From an uncultured Ruminococcus sp. (lineage in GTDB: Bacteria > Bacillota > Clostridia > Oscillospirales > Ruminococcaceae): 64,000 nucleotides of DNA. Both the position numbers and the translations under genes were made by a program. Shown in pieces: positions 9,287-17,400 of the stretch; position 1 is the first letter of the stretch; every line of letters starts with the position of its first letter. Location of the stretch: contig NZ_CAKSNX010000003.1 of assembly GCF_934476685.1 (NCBI RefSeq), positions 189,689 to 253,688 of the forward strand, read 5' to 3'. Under the pieces are notes generated by a model. It did not search any database. It saw only the letters and a program-made list of their open reading frames with translations, and had not been told where the DNA came from.

Positions 9287-9640
9287 TTAAAGAGCAGCCT
9301 TTGCCTTTTCAACGATAGCTGTGAAACCAGCAGGATCGCTGATAGCAATCTCGGAAAGCATCTTTCTGTTGAGGTTGATGCCAGCCTTGCTTACGCCGTT
9401 CATAAATGTTGAGTAGTTGATGCCGTTCATCTTGCAGGCAGCTGAGATTCTTGTGATCCAGAGTCTTCTGAAATCTCTCTTCTTCTGCTTTCTGCCGATG
9501 TATGCATACTGACCTGACTTCATTACAGCCTGCTTAGCCATCTTGAAGTGCTTGCTCTTTGCGCCGAAGTAGCCCTTTGCAAGCTTAAGTGTCTTATTTC
9601 TTCTCTTTCGAGTCATCATTGCTCCCTTAACACGAGCCAT
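9287..9640 (-). CDS. rplT: 50S ribosomal protein L20
   Basis: A 117-residue ribosomal protein of the standard L20 length and sequence (MARVKGAMMTRKRR at the N-terminus, then RDFRRLWITRISAA and NGVSKAGINLNRKMLSE). It is essential for early assembly of the large subunit. In Firmicutes it also represses its own operon by binding the leader mRNA. The start follows AGGAGGTAATTAACT. It is the last gene of infC-rpmI-rplT and is followed by a strong hairpin. Confidence 0.99.
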   Translation of the reverse strand: MARVKGAMMTRKRRNKTLKLAKGYFGAKSKHFKMAKQAVMKSGQYAYIGRKQKKRDFRRLWITRISAACKMNGINYSTFMNGVSKAGINLNRKMLSEIAISDPAGFTAIVEKAKAAL

Positions 9641-9690
9641 AGTTAATTACCTCCTGAAATTTTAAATATTGTTTTCCCTACAACTCGTTA

Positions 9691-9888
9691 TTATTTGTAA
9701 GGGATAAGAGCCTTTACGTTCTTGATATTGGTATCGTCTGCGTAAGCTGCGCCTCTGAGAATTCTCTTACGCTTGTGATCCTTCTGTGTAAGTCTGTGTC
9801 TCTTGTTTGTGTGCTGGAACTTAACCTTGCCGCTGCCTGTTACGCTGAAACGCTTCTTTGCACCGGAATGTGTCTTGATCTTTGGCAT
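9691..9888 (-). CDS. rpmI: 50S ribosomal protein L35
   Basis: A 65-residue basic ribosomal protein of the usual L35 length (MPKIKTHSGAKKRFSVTGSG; HTNKRHRLTQKDHKRKRILRG region). It lies between infC and rplT in the conserved order, with AAGGAGG ahead of the ATG. Confidence 0.99.
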   Translation of the reverse strand: MPKIKTHSGAKKRFSVTGSGKVKFQHTNKRHRLTQKDHKRKRILRGAAYADDTNIKNVKALIPYK

Positions 9889-9910
9889 TTTATTTATCCT
9901 CCTTAATTAT

Positions 9911-10429
9911 TTACTTGCTGGTTTTCGGAGTTACGAACATCACAAGGCTTCGTCCCTCCATTTTAGATGGCTTGTCAACAACGCCGACCTCAGAAACAGC
10001 TTCCTTGAACTTTACAAGAAGTTCTTCGCCGAACTGCGGGTGTGCAACTGTACGCTTGCGGAATCTTACAGACACCTTGAGCTTATCGCCGTTTTTAAGA
10101 AACTTTACCGCCTGATTGACCTTTGTGTTAAAGTCGTGAGTATCTATCGTAGAGGACATTCTTACCTCTTTGATATCAATGACCTTCTGGTTCTTTCTGG
10201 CTTCCTTTTCACGCTTAGTCTGCTCAAAGCAGAACTTTCCGTAGTCCATTATACGGCATACGGGCGGTGTAGCCTGAGGAGCGATCTTTACCAGATCGAG
10301 ATCTTTTTTAAACGCTATATCCAGCGCTTCTTCTGCACTCAGAATACCAAGCTGAGTTCCGTCAACGTCGATCACACGAAGTTCCTTATCGCGAATTTCT
10401 TCATTGATCTGATGTTCTTTGTTGCTAAT
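9911..10429 (-). CDS. infC: Translation initiation factor IF-3, AUU start codon
   Basis: IF-3 binds the 30S subunit, proofreads the initiator tRNA-start codon match and blocks premature subunit joining. The sequence has the N-domain (HQINEEIRDKELRVID, VKIAPQATPPVCRIMDYG) and C-domain (KEVRMSSTIDTHDFNTKV, KVSVRFRKR) with the family linker. The start is ATT at 10427-10429, seven bases after GGAGGTG, giving ISNKEHQINEEIR and 172 residues. infC uses AUU in many bacteria, and IF-3 uses it to sense its own level. An in-frame ATG at 10463-10465 would be inside the attenuator hairpin and is not credible. Confidence 0.95.
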   Translation of the reverse strand: MSNKEHQINEEIRDKELRVIDVDGTQLGILSAEEALDIAFKKDLDLVKIAPQATPPVCRIMDYGKFCFEQTKREKEARKNQKVIDIKEVRMSSTIDTHDFNTKVNQAVKFLKNGDKLKVSVRFRKRTVAHPQFGEELLVKFKEAVSEVGVVDKPSKMEGRSLVMFVTPKTSK

Positions 10430-10590
10430 GACGCAGCACCTCCAAAAATAAAATAAAACGGGCACAGATCAAATCCGTGCCCGCATAATATCACAAACTT
10501 ATGTTAATGCGATCTTATGTTACCTTTTCACAGCCTCCGTCGGGCGTTTAAGGTGAGAACGGATCAATGCTCTGCTTTGTTTACTAACCT
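10430..10590 (-). ncRNA. infC operon leader with attenuator (L20-type leader candidate)
   Basis: The stretch between the promoter and the infC start holds a long leader. Its last part is an intrinsic terminator that runs straight into the infC ribosome-binding site. In Firmicutes this operon is repressed by L20 acting on such a leader. The position, operon and terminator-before-infC layout fit that class, but I have not checked the L20-binding pseudoknot by covariance. Confidence 0.6.
10444..10483 (-). terminator. Attenuator terminator in the infC leader
   Basis: On the minus strand, CGGGCACGGAT pairs with ATCTGTGCCCG around a 3-base loop (one G-U pair), followed by a T-rich run (TTTTATTTTATTTTT) that ends at the GGAGG of infC. 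This is a conditional terminator inside the leader. Confidence 0.85.
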
Positions 10591-10619
10591 AGTATACACC
10601 ATATCATCCCGTTTGTCAA
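10591..10619 (-). promoter_or_regulatory. SigA promoter of infC-rpmI-rplT
   Basis: Minus strand: TTGACA (10614-10619), exactly 17 bases, TATACT (10591-10596). It drives the infC leader and is back to back with the manA promoter about 45 bases away. Confidence 0.9.
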
Positions 10620-10663
10620 GGGCTTTTTTCAAAAAAATCAGATTTTTTTGCCTTTATTTTGCC

Positions 10664-10692
10664 TTGACTTGAAAGCCGTTTTATGGTATCAT
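10664..10692 (+). promoter_or_regulatory. SigA promoter of manA
   Basis: Plus strand: TTGACT (10664-10669), 17 bases, TATCAT (10687-10692), then an ACGGAGG ribosome-binding site and the manA ATG at 10745. Confidence 0.85.
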
Positions 10693-10744
10693 TATAAAAG
10701 GTATATTTATATTTAATTCAATCATTTTACGGAGGTATATACAA

Positions 10745-11692
10745 ATGGCAGTATTTAAACTTAAACCTGCATTCAAGGATTACATATGGGGCGGCACACG
10801 TCTGCGTGACGAATACGGCAAGGACTGTGACTACGACAAGGTCGCTGAGAGCTGGGAGCTTTCATGCCACAAGGACGGTCCGAGCGTTATTGCTGACGGC
10901 GAGTACGCAGGACTTACTCTTTCGGAGTACATTGAAAAGGCAGGCAAGTCTGTTCTTGGTACCGACTGCGAGAGATTTGAGAACTTCCCTATCCTTATAA
11001 AGCTTATCGACGCTAAGGACAATCTTTCCGTACAGGTACACCCTGACAACGAATACGCTATGAGAGTTGAGGGCGAATACGGCAAGACTGAGATGTGGTA
11101 TGTTGTTGACTGCGACGAGGGCGCACAGCTGCTCTACGGTTTCAAGCAGGAGATCTCAAAGGACGAGTTTGCTCAGAGGATCGCTGACAACACTCTTCTC
11201 GAAGTAACAAATGCTGTTCCTGTAAAGAAGGGCGATGTGTTCTTTATCCAGTCTGGTACTCTTCACGCTATCGGAAAGGGTATCCTTATTGCTGAGATAC
11301 AGCAGAACTCAAATACTACATACAGAATTTACGACTACGGCAGAGTTGGCAAGGACGGCAAGCCGAGAGAGCTGCACGTTGAAAAGGCTAAGGACGTTAC
11401 TGTTCTCGGACCTGCAAAGCAGTATCCTGAAACACCTGTTGAGGAGAAGGACGGATACAACATCAAGCTGCTTTCAAAGTGCGAATATTTCACAACTTAC
11501 AGAGTAAATGTTGAAACAAAGGCTGAACTTGAGGCTGACGAAAAGTCGTTCAACAGCATACTCGTTCTTGAGGGCGAACCTGTTGTGGACGGCATAAAGG
11601 CTAAGAAGGGCGACAGCATTTTCGTTTCAGCAGGCACAGGAAAATATACTGTTGACGGAAAATGCACATTTATCCTTACAAAGATCGACTAA
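10745..11692 (+). CDS. manA: Mannose-6-phosphate isomerase, class I
   Basis: A 315-residue cupin enzyme that interconverts mannose 6-phosphate and fructose 6-phosphate in the cytoplasm. Zinc-binding and active-site segments are visible: LSVQVHPDNEYA (about residues 94-105), GKTEMWYVVD, and GTLHAIGKGILIAEIQQNSNTTYRIYD region with the catalytic Arg. The N-terminus KPAFKDYIWGGTRLRD is typical. It shares its promoter region with infC in divergent orientation and is followed by a ROK glucokinase, so the two genes form a small hexose-phosphate unit. Confidence 0.95.
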   Translation: MAVFKLKPAFKDYIWGGTRLRDEYGKDCDYDKVAESWELSCHKDGPSVIADGEYAGLTLSEYIEKAGKSVLGTDCERFENFPILIKLIDAKDNLSVQVHPDNEYAMRVEGEYGKTEMWYVVDCDEGAQLLYGFKQEISKDEFAQRIADNTLLEVTNAVPVKKGDVFFIQSGTLHAIGKGILIAEIQQNSNTTYRIYDYGRVGKDGKPRELHVEKAKDVTVLGPAKQYPETPVEEKDGYNIKLLSKCEYFTTYRVNVETKAELEADEKSFNSILVLEGEPVVDGIKAKKGDSIFVSAGTGKYTVDGKCTFILTKID

Positions 11693-11708
11693 GGTGATAA
11701 AAAAGCTG

Positions 11709-11740
11709 AAGCTTGATCCGAAAAGAAAGTCGGCAAGCTA
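11709..11740 (+). other. Hairpin between manA and the glucokinase gene
   Basis: AGCTTG and CAAGCT, with an inner CCGA/TCGG pair, form a stem of about ten base pairs in the 75-base gap between manA and the glucokinase gene. No T-run follows, so it is more likely a transcript-processing or stability element than a terminator. Confidence 0.4.
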
Positions 11741-11767
11741 AGTAAGTAAAAGGGAGAAATAATTATT

Positions 11768-12724
11768 ATGAAGTATTACATAGGTATAGACCTCGGCGGC
11801 ACAAACATCAAGGCAGGCGTTGTGACTGAGGATTTCGAGATCATTGCAAAGGCTACCTGCAAGACAAATCTGCCAAGACCTGCTGAAAAGATATGTGCGG
11901 ATATGGCTAAGGTGGCTCTTGAAGCTGTGGAAAAGGCTGGGCTTGACATTGCTCAGATCGAATCTGTTGGAATAGGCACTCCGGGTACGGCAAACTCCGA
12001 CACAGGCGTTATCGAATATTCAAACAATCTGGGATTTCTCAACTTCCACGTTGTAGATCTTATGAGAAAGTATATCGACAAGCCTTGCTATGTTGAGAAC
12101 GACGCAAACGCAGCAGCATACGGTGAGTATGTTGCAGGCGCCGCAAAGGGTGCAAACGATGCAGTATGCATCACACTCGGCACAGGCGTAGGCGGTGGAA
12201 TAATCATCAACGGAAAGATCTATTCAGGATTTAATTTTGCCGGAGCTGAGATAGGTCATACTGTTATTGACCCTAACGGTCCTGAATGCACCTGCGGAAG
12301 AAAAGGCTGCTTTGAAGTTTTCTCCTCTGCAACAGGTCTTATCAGAATGACAAAAGAGGCTATGCTTGAAGATAAGTCGTCTATCATGTGGAAGATGAAC
12401 GAAGAGGACGGAAAGATCTCAGGCAGAACTGCTTTCAATGCTATGAGAGCAGGCGACAGAGCAGGCAAGGAAGTCGTTGACAAGTACATAAAGTATCTTG
12501 CCTGCGGCATAACAAACACAATAAACATTTTCCAGCCTGATATCCTCTGTATCGGCGGCGGAGTATGCAACGAGGGCGACCCTCTTCTTCTCCCGCTGAA
12601 AGAGCTTGTGGCTAAGGAAGTTTACACAAAGAATTCGGCAAAGAACACTGAGATAGTTATTGCTAAACTGGGAAATGACGCAGGCATAATCGGTGCGGCT
12701 TTCCTCGGACTTTCACATCAGTAA
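11768..12724 (+). CDS. glcK: ROK-family glucokinase
   Basis: A 318-residue sugar kinase that phosphorylates glucose with ATP. The N-terminal phosphate-binding loop GIDLGGTNIKAGV (about residues 5-17), the ROK signature region ITLGTGVGGGIIINGK and the zinc-binding motif CTCGRKGCFE (about residues 177-186) are all present. There is no N-terminal winged helix, so it is a kinase rather than a NagC/XylR repressor. It lies 75 bases after manA behind AGGGAG. Mannokinase or N-acetylmannosamine kinase activity cannot be excluded from sequence alone. Confidence 0.92.
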   Translation: MKYYIGIDLGGTNIKAGVVTEDFEIIAKATCKTNLPRPAEKICADMAKVALEAVEKAGLDIAQIESVGIGTPGTANSDTGVIEYSNNLGFLNFHVVDLMRKYIDKPCYVENDANAAAYGEYVAGAAKGANDAVCITLGTGVGGGIIINGKIYSGFNFAGAEIGHTVIDPNGPECTCGRKGCFEVFSSATGLIRMTKEAMLEDKSSIMWKMNEEDGKISGRTAFNAMRAGDRAGKEVVDKYIKYLACGITNTINIFQPDILCIGGGVCNEGDPLLLPLKELVAKEVYTKNSAKNTEIVIAKLGNDAGIIGAAFLGLSHQ

Positions 12725-12779
12725 TGCTGGATACTGTTAAAACTGAAAAATATTTTTTGTATAAAAGAGGTAATTTAAA

Positions 12780-14444
12780 ATGGCAAACAACTTTTTTTGT
12801 GAGGGCGTAGACAAAGCCCCTCAGAGATCCCTTTTCAATGCACTGGGAATGACTAAGGAAGAAATGGAAAGACCGCTGGTAGGTATCGTTTCTTCTTATA
12901 ATGAGATCGTACCGGGTCATATGAATATCGACAAGATCGTTGAAGCTGTTAAAATGGGCGTTGCAATGGCAGGCGGAACTCCTGTTGTATTCCCTGCTAT
13001 CGCAGTATGCGACGGTATCGCTATGGGACATCAGGGAATGAAGTATTCTCTGGTAACAAGAGATCTTATTGCCGATTCAACTGAATGTATGGCGCTTGCT
13101 CATCACTTTGACGCTCTCGTTATGGTACCTAACTGCGACAAGAACGTTCCGGGTCTGCTCATGGCTGCGGCAAGAGTAAATGTTCCTACCGTTTTCGTTT
13201 CGGGCGGTCCTATGCTCGCAGGTCATGTAAAGGGTTCAAAGACTTCCCTTTCATCAATGTTTGAGGCTGTCGGAACATATAACGCAGGCAAGTTCGACCT
13301 TTCAGACGTTGAGGAATTTGAGAACAAGGCATGTCCTACCTGCGGTTCATGTTCAGGTATGTACACAGCAAACTCAATGAACTGCCTTACAGAAGTTCTC
13401 GGTATGGGACTTAAGGGCAACGGCACTATCCCTGCGGTTTATTCAGAAAGACTTAAGCTTGCAAAGCACGCAGGTATGGCTGTTATGGATCTTCTTAAAA
13501 AGAACATCAGACCAAGAGATATCATGACTGAAAAGGCTTTCGAGAACGCTATCGCTGCTGATATGGCTCTCGGCTGCTCCACAAACTCAATGCTCCACCT
13601 CCCTGCTATCGCTCATGAGTGCGGCATCGACCTCGATCTGGAGCTTGTAAACGAGATCTCGGAAAGAACACCGAACATCTGTCACCTTGCTCCTGCAGGT
13701 CATACATATATGGAGGATCTTAATGAGGCAGGCGGCGTTTACGCTGTTCTCAACGAGCTGGCTAAGAAGGATCTTATCCACACAGACTGCCTCACCTGCA
13801 CAGGAAAGACTGTTGCTGAGAATATCGCAGGCTGCGAGAACAAAGACCCTGAGATCATCAGACCTCTCAATGATCCGTTCATGCCGAACGGCGGTATCGC
13901 TGTTCTTAAGGGCAACCTTGCTCCTGACACCTGCGTTGTAAAGAGATCTGCTGTTGCACCTGAAATGCTCAAGCACGAAGGTCCTGCAAGAGTATTCGAC
14001 AGCGAGGAAGAGGCTATCGAGGCTATCAGAGGCGGAAAGATCGTTCCAGGCGACGTTGTTGTTATCAGATATGAAGGTCCAAAGGGCGGTCCGGGAATGA
14101 GAGAGATGCTCAATCCTACTTCCGCTATTCAGGGCATGGGACTTGGCTCAACTGTTGCACTCATCACAGACGGACGTTTCAGCGGTGCTACAAGAGGAGC
14201 TGCTATCGGTCATGTTTGCCCTGAGGCTGCAATGGGCGGAACTATCGCTTTCGTTCACGAGGGCGACACTATCGCAATAGACATCAACGCTCACAGCATC
14301 GAGCTTAAGGTTTCTGATGAAGAGCTTGCTGAGAGAAAGAAGAACTGGACTCCGAAAGAGCCAAAGATAAAGACAGGCTATGCCGCAAGATATGCTTCAC
14401 TCGTTACATCGGCAAACAAGGGCGCTGTTCTTCAGATAAAGTAA
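12780..14444 (+). CDS. ilvD: Dihydroxy-acid dehydratase
   Basis: A 554-residue iron-sulfur enzyme that dehydrates 2,3-dihydroxy-isovalerate and -methylvalerate in valine and isoleucine synthesis. The cluster-ligand regions are clear: MVPNCDKNVPGLLMAA and CPTCGSCSGMYTANSMNC. The C-terminal half carries GPKGGPGMREMLNPTSA and TDGRFSGATRGAAIGHV. The length is normal. It stands alone here; no other branched-chain genes are adjacent. The ATG follows AGAGGTAATTTAAA. Confidence 0.97.
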   Translation: MANNFFCEGVDKAPQRSLFNALGMTKEEMERPLVGIVSSYNEIVPGHMNIDKIVEAVKMGVAMAGGTPVVFPAIAVCDGIAMGHQGMKYSLVTRDLIADSTECMALAHHFDALVMVPNCDKNVPGLLMAAARVNVPTVFVSGGPMLAGHVKGSKTSLSSMFEAVGTYNAGKFDLSDVEEFENKACPTCGSCSGMYTANSMNCLTEVLGMGLKGNGTIPAVYSERLKLAKHAGMAVMDLLKKNIRPRDIMTEKAFENAIAADMALGCSTNSMLHLPAIAHECGIDLDLELVNEISERTPNICHLAPAGHTYMEDLNEAGGVYAVLNELAKKDLIHTDCLTCTGKTVAENIAGCENKDPEIIRPLNDPFMPNGGIAVLKGNLAPDTCVVKRSAVAPEMLKHEGPARVFDSEEEAIEAIRGGKIVPGDVVVIRYEGPKGGPGMREMLNPTSAIQGMGLGSTVALITDGRFSGATRGAAIGHVCPEAAMGGTIAFVHEGDTIAIDINAHSIELKVSDEELAERKKNWTPKEPKIKTGYAARYASLVTSANKGAVLQIK

Positions 14445-14491
14445 TAACAAAAATAAAAATAGAATTATAGAATTATGGAGGTTTGATCCCG

Positions 14492-15043
14492 ATGAAAAAA
14501 TTCATATCAGGTTTACTAGGCATAATTTTCGTTATTTTTGTAGTATGCGGCATCTTCATATGCACATACGTTTTCAACTCACCTGACAAAAGCACCGATT
14601 CAGAATCAAGACAGCTCATCAGAGGCTACTGGACAGACACAAAGAACAAGGTAGTCCTTGAATTCTCCACAGAGGGCGATTTCAAGATGGTACACCTTGA
14701 AAATGACGATCCGGACGCTTCACTTAAAGATGACAACGCTATCATCGCAAAGGGCTACTTCAAGATCGACGAGGATGACAAGAAGATAAAGCTCCTTATC
14801 CTGCCTTTCGGCAAGGACGAAAGCGTAGATCTCGGCGAGAATCTTTTCCTGTTCTCTACCCTCACTTACAGAGATCTTGAATACCCTGAAGAGGACAAGA
14901 CCGCTGTCGCTTTCAGAAACAACAAGATCCAGAAGGAAGAGGAAAAGGGTACATGCAAGTTCATCGTATCCAACTCAACAGAGGTTTACAACTGTGAAAG
15001 AACTGTTACCGTAGAGGACTTCTACGACGGCAAATCAAAGTAA
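14492..15043 (+). CDS. Membrane-anchored extracytoplasmic protein, unknown function
   Basis: A 183-residue protein starting at the ATG 14492, which GGAGG precedes by ten bases; a TTG at 14483 sits directly on the GGAGG and is rejected. Residues 4-25 form one hydrophobic segment (FISGLLGIIFVIFVVCGIFI), followed by an extracellular, acidic domain of about 155 residues rich in beta-type alternation (GYWTDTKNKVVLEFSTEG, GYFKID). A Cys lies inside the hydrophobic segment but there is no clear lipobox. No family is recognised. It lies between ilvD and pyrC with small gaps and may be cotranscribed with pyrC. Confidence 0.7.
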   Translation: MKKFISGLLGIIFVIFVVCGIFICTYVFNSPDKSTDSESRQLIRGYWTDTKNKVVLEFSTEGDFKMVHLENDDPDASLKDDNAIIAKGYFKIDEDDKKIKLLILPFGKDESVDLGENLFLFSTLTYRDLEYPEEDKTAVAFRNNKIQKEEEKGTCKFIVSNSTEVYNCERTVTVEDFYDGKSK

Positions 15044-15058
15044 TTAAGGATAAAAACT

Positions 15059-16339
15059 ATGGATCTTCTTTTGAAAAACGTCAGAGCCTGTGACCCGCAG
15101 ACAGGTCTTGATAAGATAACTGATATTGCGGTGGAAAACGGGATCATCACTGAGATCGGTGAGATAAGCTGTCCCGATGCGGACGGCAGAGTCAGAGTTA
15201 TTGACGGCGAGGGCAGGCTTTACGCTCTGCCCGGACTGTTCGATATGCACGTTCATTTCCGTGACCCAGGTCTTACTTATAAAGAGGACATCATCACCGG
15301 TGCGAACGCTGCAAAGGCGGGAGGTTTTACGGGCGTTGCCTGTATGCCGAACACAAAGCCGCCTATCGACTCAGCCGAGGGTGTGAGATACATTCTTGAA
15401 AAGGGCGCAAAGACAGGTATAGACGTACTGCCGATAGCCTGCGTCACAAAGGGTATGAAGGGCGAAGAGCTTTGCGATTATGACGATCTTAAAGCCGCAG
15501 GAGTTACTGCGATATCCGACGACGGCAGACCTGTGGAAAATGCAGAGCTTATGAGAAGAGCCATTGAGCTTACGAACGAAAACGGTCTTATCGTAACATC
15601 ACACTGTGAGGATCTTAAAATAATCAACGGCGGAATAATCAACAAGGGAGAGATCTCGGAAAAGCTTGGAGTCAGGGGTATGGACAGAGCGTCTGAGGAC
15701 TACATCACTGCAAGAGAGATCTGCCTTGCTATGAGCTGCAACGCAAGAGTGCATATCTGCCACGTTTCAACAAAGGGTTCGGTAAACATCATCAGAGCCG
15801 CTAAAAAGGACGGCGTAAAGGTGACTTGTGAAACTGCACCGCATTACTTTACCTTCACGGACGAAAAGCTGTTGTCCCGTGACGCAGATTACAGAATGTC
15901 GCCGCCGCTCAGAACGGAGGAGGACAGAAAGGCTGTTGAGGAAGCTGTTCTTGACGGCACTATCGACTGCATAATCACAGACCACGCTCCACATTCCGCT
16001 GAGGAAAAGGCTGACTTTGAAAAAGCGCCTAACGGCGTTGTGGGACTTGAAACTTCCCTTGCGGCAACGCTGACTAAGCTTTACCACACAGGAAAGTGCG
16101 ATATGAACAAAATAGCTGAGATAATGTCTATCAATCCTAGAAAGATCATGGGGCTTGAACCCATAAAGATCGCCGTTGGAGAAAGATGCGATCTCGCTGT
16201 GATAGACCCCGACTATGAGTGGGAGGTAATTCCTGCGGAGCTTAACTCAAAATCAAAGAACAGTGTGTTCAAGGGCGAAAAGCTCAAAGGAAAGAATATT
16301 TACACCATATGCAGAGGAAAGATCGTTTTTGAGTTGTAA
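15059..16339 (+). CDS. pyrC: Dihydroorotase
   Basis: A 426-residue metal-dependent amidohydrolase closing carbamoyl-aspartate to dihydroorotate. The metal-binding motif FDMHVHFRDPG (about residues 60-70), the carbamylated-lysine region, HICHVSTKGS and TDHAPHSAEEK are present. The length is that of the class I (Bacillus-type) enzyme. It begins the run pyrC-pyrF-pyrK-pyrD, i.e. steps three, four and six of UMP synthesis; carA/carB, pyrB and pyrE are not in the window. The start follows AAGGATAAAAACT. Confidence 0.96.
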   Translation: MDLLLKNVRACDPQTGLDKITDIAVENGIITEIGEISCPDADGRVRVIDGEGRLYALPGLFDMHVHFRDPGLTYKEDIITGANAAKAGGFTGVACMPNTKPPIDSAEGVRYILEKGAKTGIDVLPIACVTKGMKGEELCDYDDLKAAGVTAISDDGRPVENAELMRRAIELTNENGLIVTSHCEDLKIINGGIINKGEISEKLGVRGMDRASEDYITAREICLAMSCNARVHICHVSTKGSVNIIRAAKKDGVKVTCETAPHYFTFTDEKLLSRDADYRMSPPLRTEEDRKAVEEAVLDGTIDCIITDHAPHSAEEKADFEKAPNGVVGLETSLAATLTKLYHTGKCDMNKIAEIMSINPRKIMGLEPIKIAVGERCDLAVIDPDYEWEVIPAELNSKSKNSVFKGEKLKGKNIYTICRGKIVFEL

Positions 16340-16387
16340 AAAGCTATCGGATACGGTCGCAAACCCTGACAGAAAGGAAGATCGAAA

Positions 16388-17323
16388 ATGTCACTTGACA
16401 GACTTATTGAAAATATCGTTAAAACTCAGAACCCGTCAGTAGTAGGACTTGACCCTAAGCTGGACTACGTTCCTGAGTATATAAAGGAAAAGAAATTCAA
16501 GAAATACGGCAAGACACTCAAGGGTGCTGCAAAGGCTATATGGGAATTCAACAAGGCGATAATCGACGAGATACACGATATCTGTCCTGCTATAAAGCCG
16601 CAGGCTGCATACTATGAGATGTATGGCTATGAGGGCGTAAAGACGCTGTACAAGACGATACAGTATGCTAAGGAAAAAGGTATGTTCGTTATGACCGACG
16701 GCAAGAGAAACGACATAGGCGCAACTATGGAGGCCTATGCAACCGCTCACCTCGGACTTACTGACGTAGGCGGCGAAAAGATCGAGGCTTTCGGTGCTGA
16801 CGCTCTTACAGTAAACGGCTACCTCGGTTCAGACGGAATTGATCCTCTTCTTGAACAGTGCAAGGCTTTCGACAAGGGCATTTTCGTGCTTGTAAAGACA
16901 TCGAACAAGTCCTCAGGCGAACTTCAGGATCTTAAGATCGGCGACAAGACAGTTTACGCTACCATGGGCGATATGTGCGAAAAATGGGGCGAAGAAGTCA
17001 TGGGCAAGTATGGTTACAGCGGCGTAGGTGCTGTTGTGGGCGCAACTTATCCGGAACAGCTGGCTGAGATGAGAAAGGCTCTGCCGCACACATTCTTCCT
17101 TGTTCCCGGTTACGGCGCTCAGGGCGGCGGCGCAGAGGGCGTTTCAAAGGGATTTGACAAGAACGGTCTTGGTGCGATAGTAAACTCCTCCCGTGGTGTA
17201 ATGTGCGCTTACAAGAAGGAAGAGAATTGTGACGAACACGATTTTGCAAAGGCTGCAAGACGTGAGGTCATAAGAATGAAAGAAGATATCATCTCATATC
17301 TTCCGAAGATAACACTTGAATAA
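16388..17323 (+). CDS. pyrF: Orotidine 5'-phosphate decarboxylase (type 2)
   Basis: A 311-residue enzyme that decarboxylates OMP to UMP. It has VVGLDPKLDYVP near the N-terminus, the catalytic Asp/Lys block MTDGKRNDIG (about residues 101-110) and the phosphate-binding C-terminal region VPGYGAQGGG. The length places it in the longer type 2 subfamily typical of Clostridia and Mycobacteria. AAAGGAAG precedes the ATG. A hairpin without a good T-run separates it from pyrK. Confidence 0.96.
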   Translation: MSLDRLIENIVKTQNPSVVGLDPKLDYVPEYIKEKKFKKYGKTLKGAAKAIWEFNKAIIDEIHDICPAIKPQAAYYEMYGYEGVKTLYKTIQYAKEKGMFVMTDGKRNDIGATMEAYATAHLGLTDVGGEKIEAFGADALTVNGYLGSDGIDPLLEQCKAFDKGIFVLVKTSNKSSGELQDLKIGDKTVYATMGDMCEKWGEEVMGKYGYSGVGAVVGATYPEQLAEMRKALPHTFFLVPGYGAQGGGAEGVSKGFDKNGLGAIVNSSRGVMCAYKKEENCDEHDFAKAARREVIRMKEDIISYLPKITLE

Positions 17324-17329
17324 TTTTTG

Positions 17330-17350
17330 CAGGCGGATATATTCCGCCTG
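17330..17350 (+). other. Hairpin between pyrF and pyrK
   Basis: CAGGCGGA and TCCGCCTG form a perfect 8-base stem with a TATAT loop, followed by TTCTTTAG. It could be a weak terminator or processing site that lowers expression of pyrK-pyrD relative to pyrC-pyrF. Confidence 0.5.
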
Positions 17351-17400
17351 TTCTTTAGTACAGGAATTTCAAGAAATTAAGTAAGACAGGAGGACTTTTA

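Noticed and set aside
10430..10465. ATG at 10465 as start of infC
   Set aside because: It lies inside the terminator hairpin and has no ribosome-binding site; ATT at 10429 has GGAGGTG at proper distance and matches the family N-terminus.
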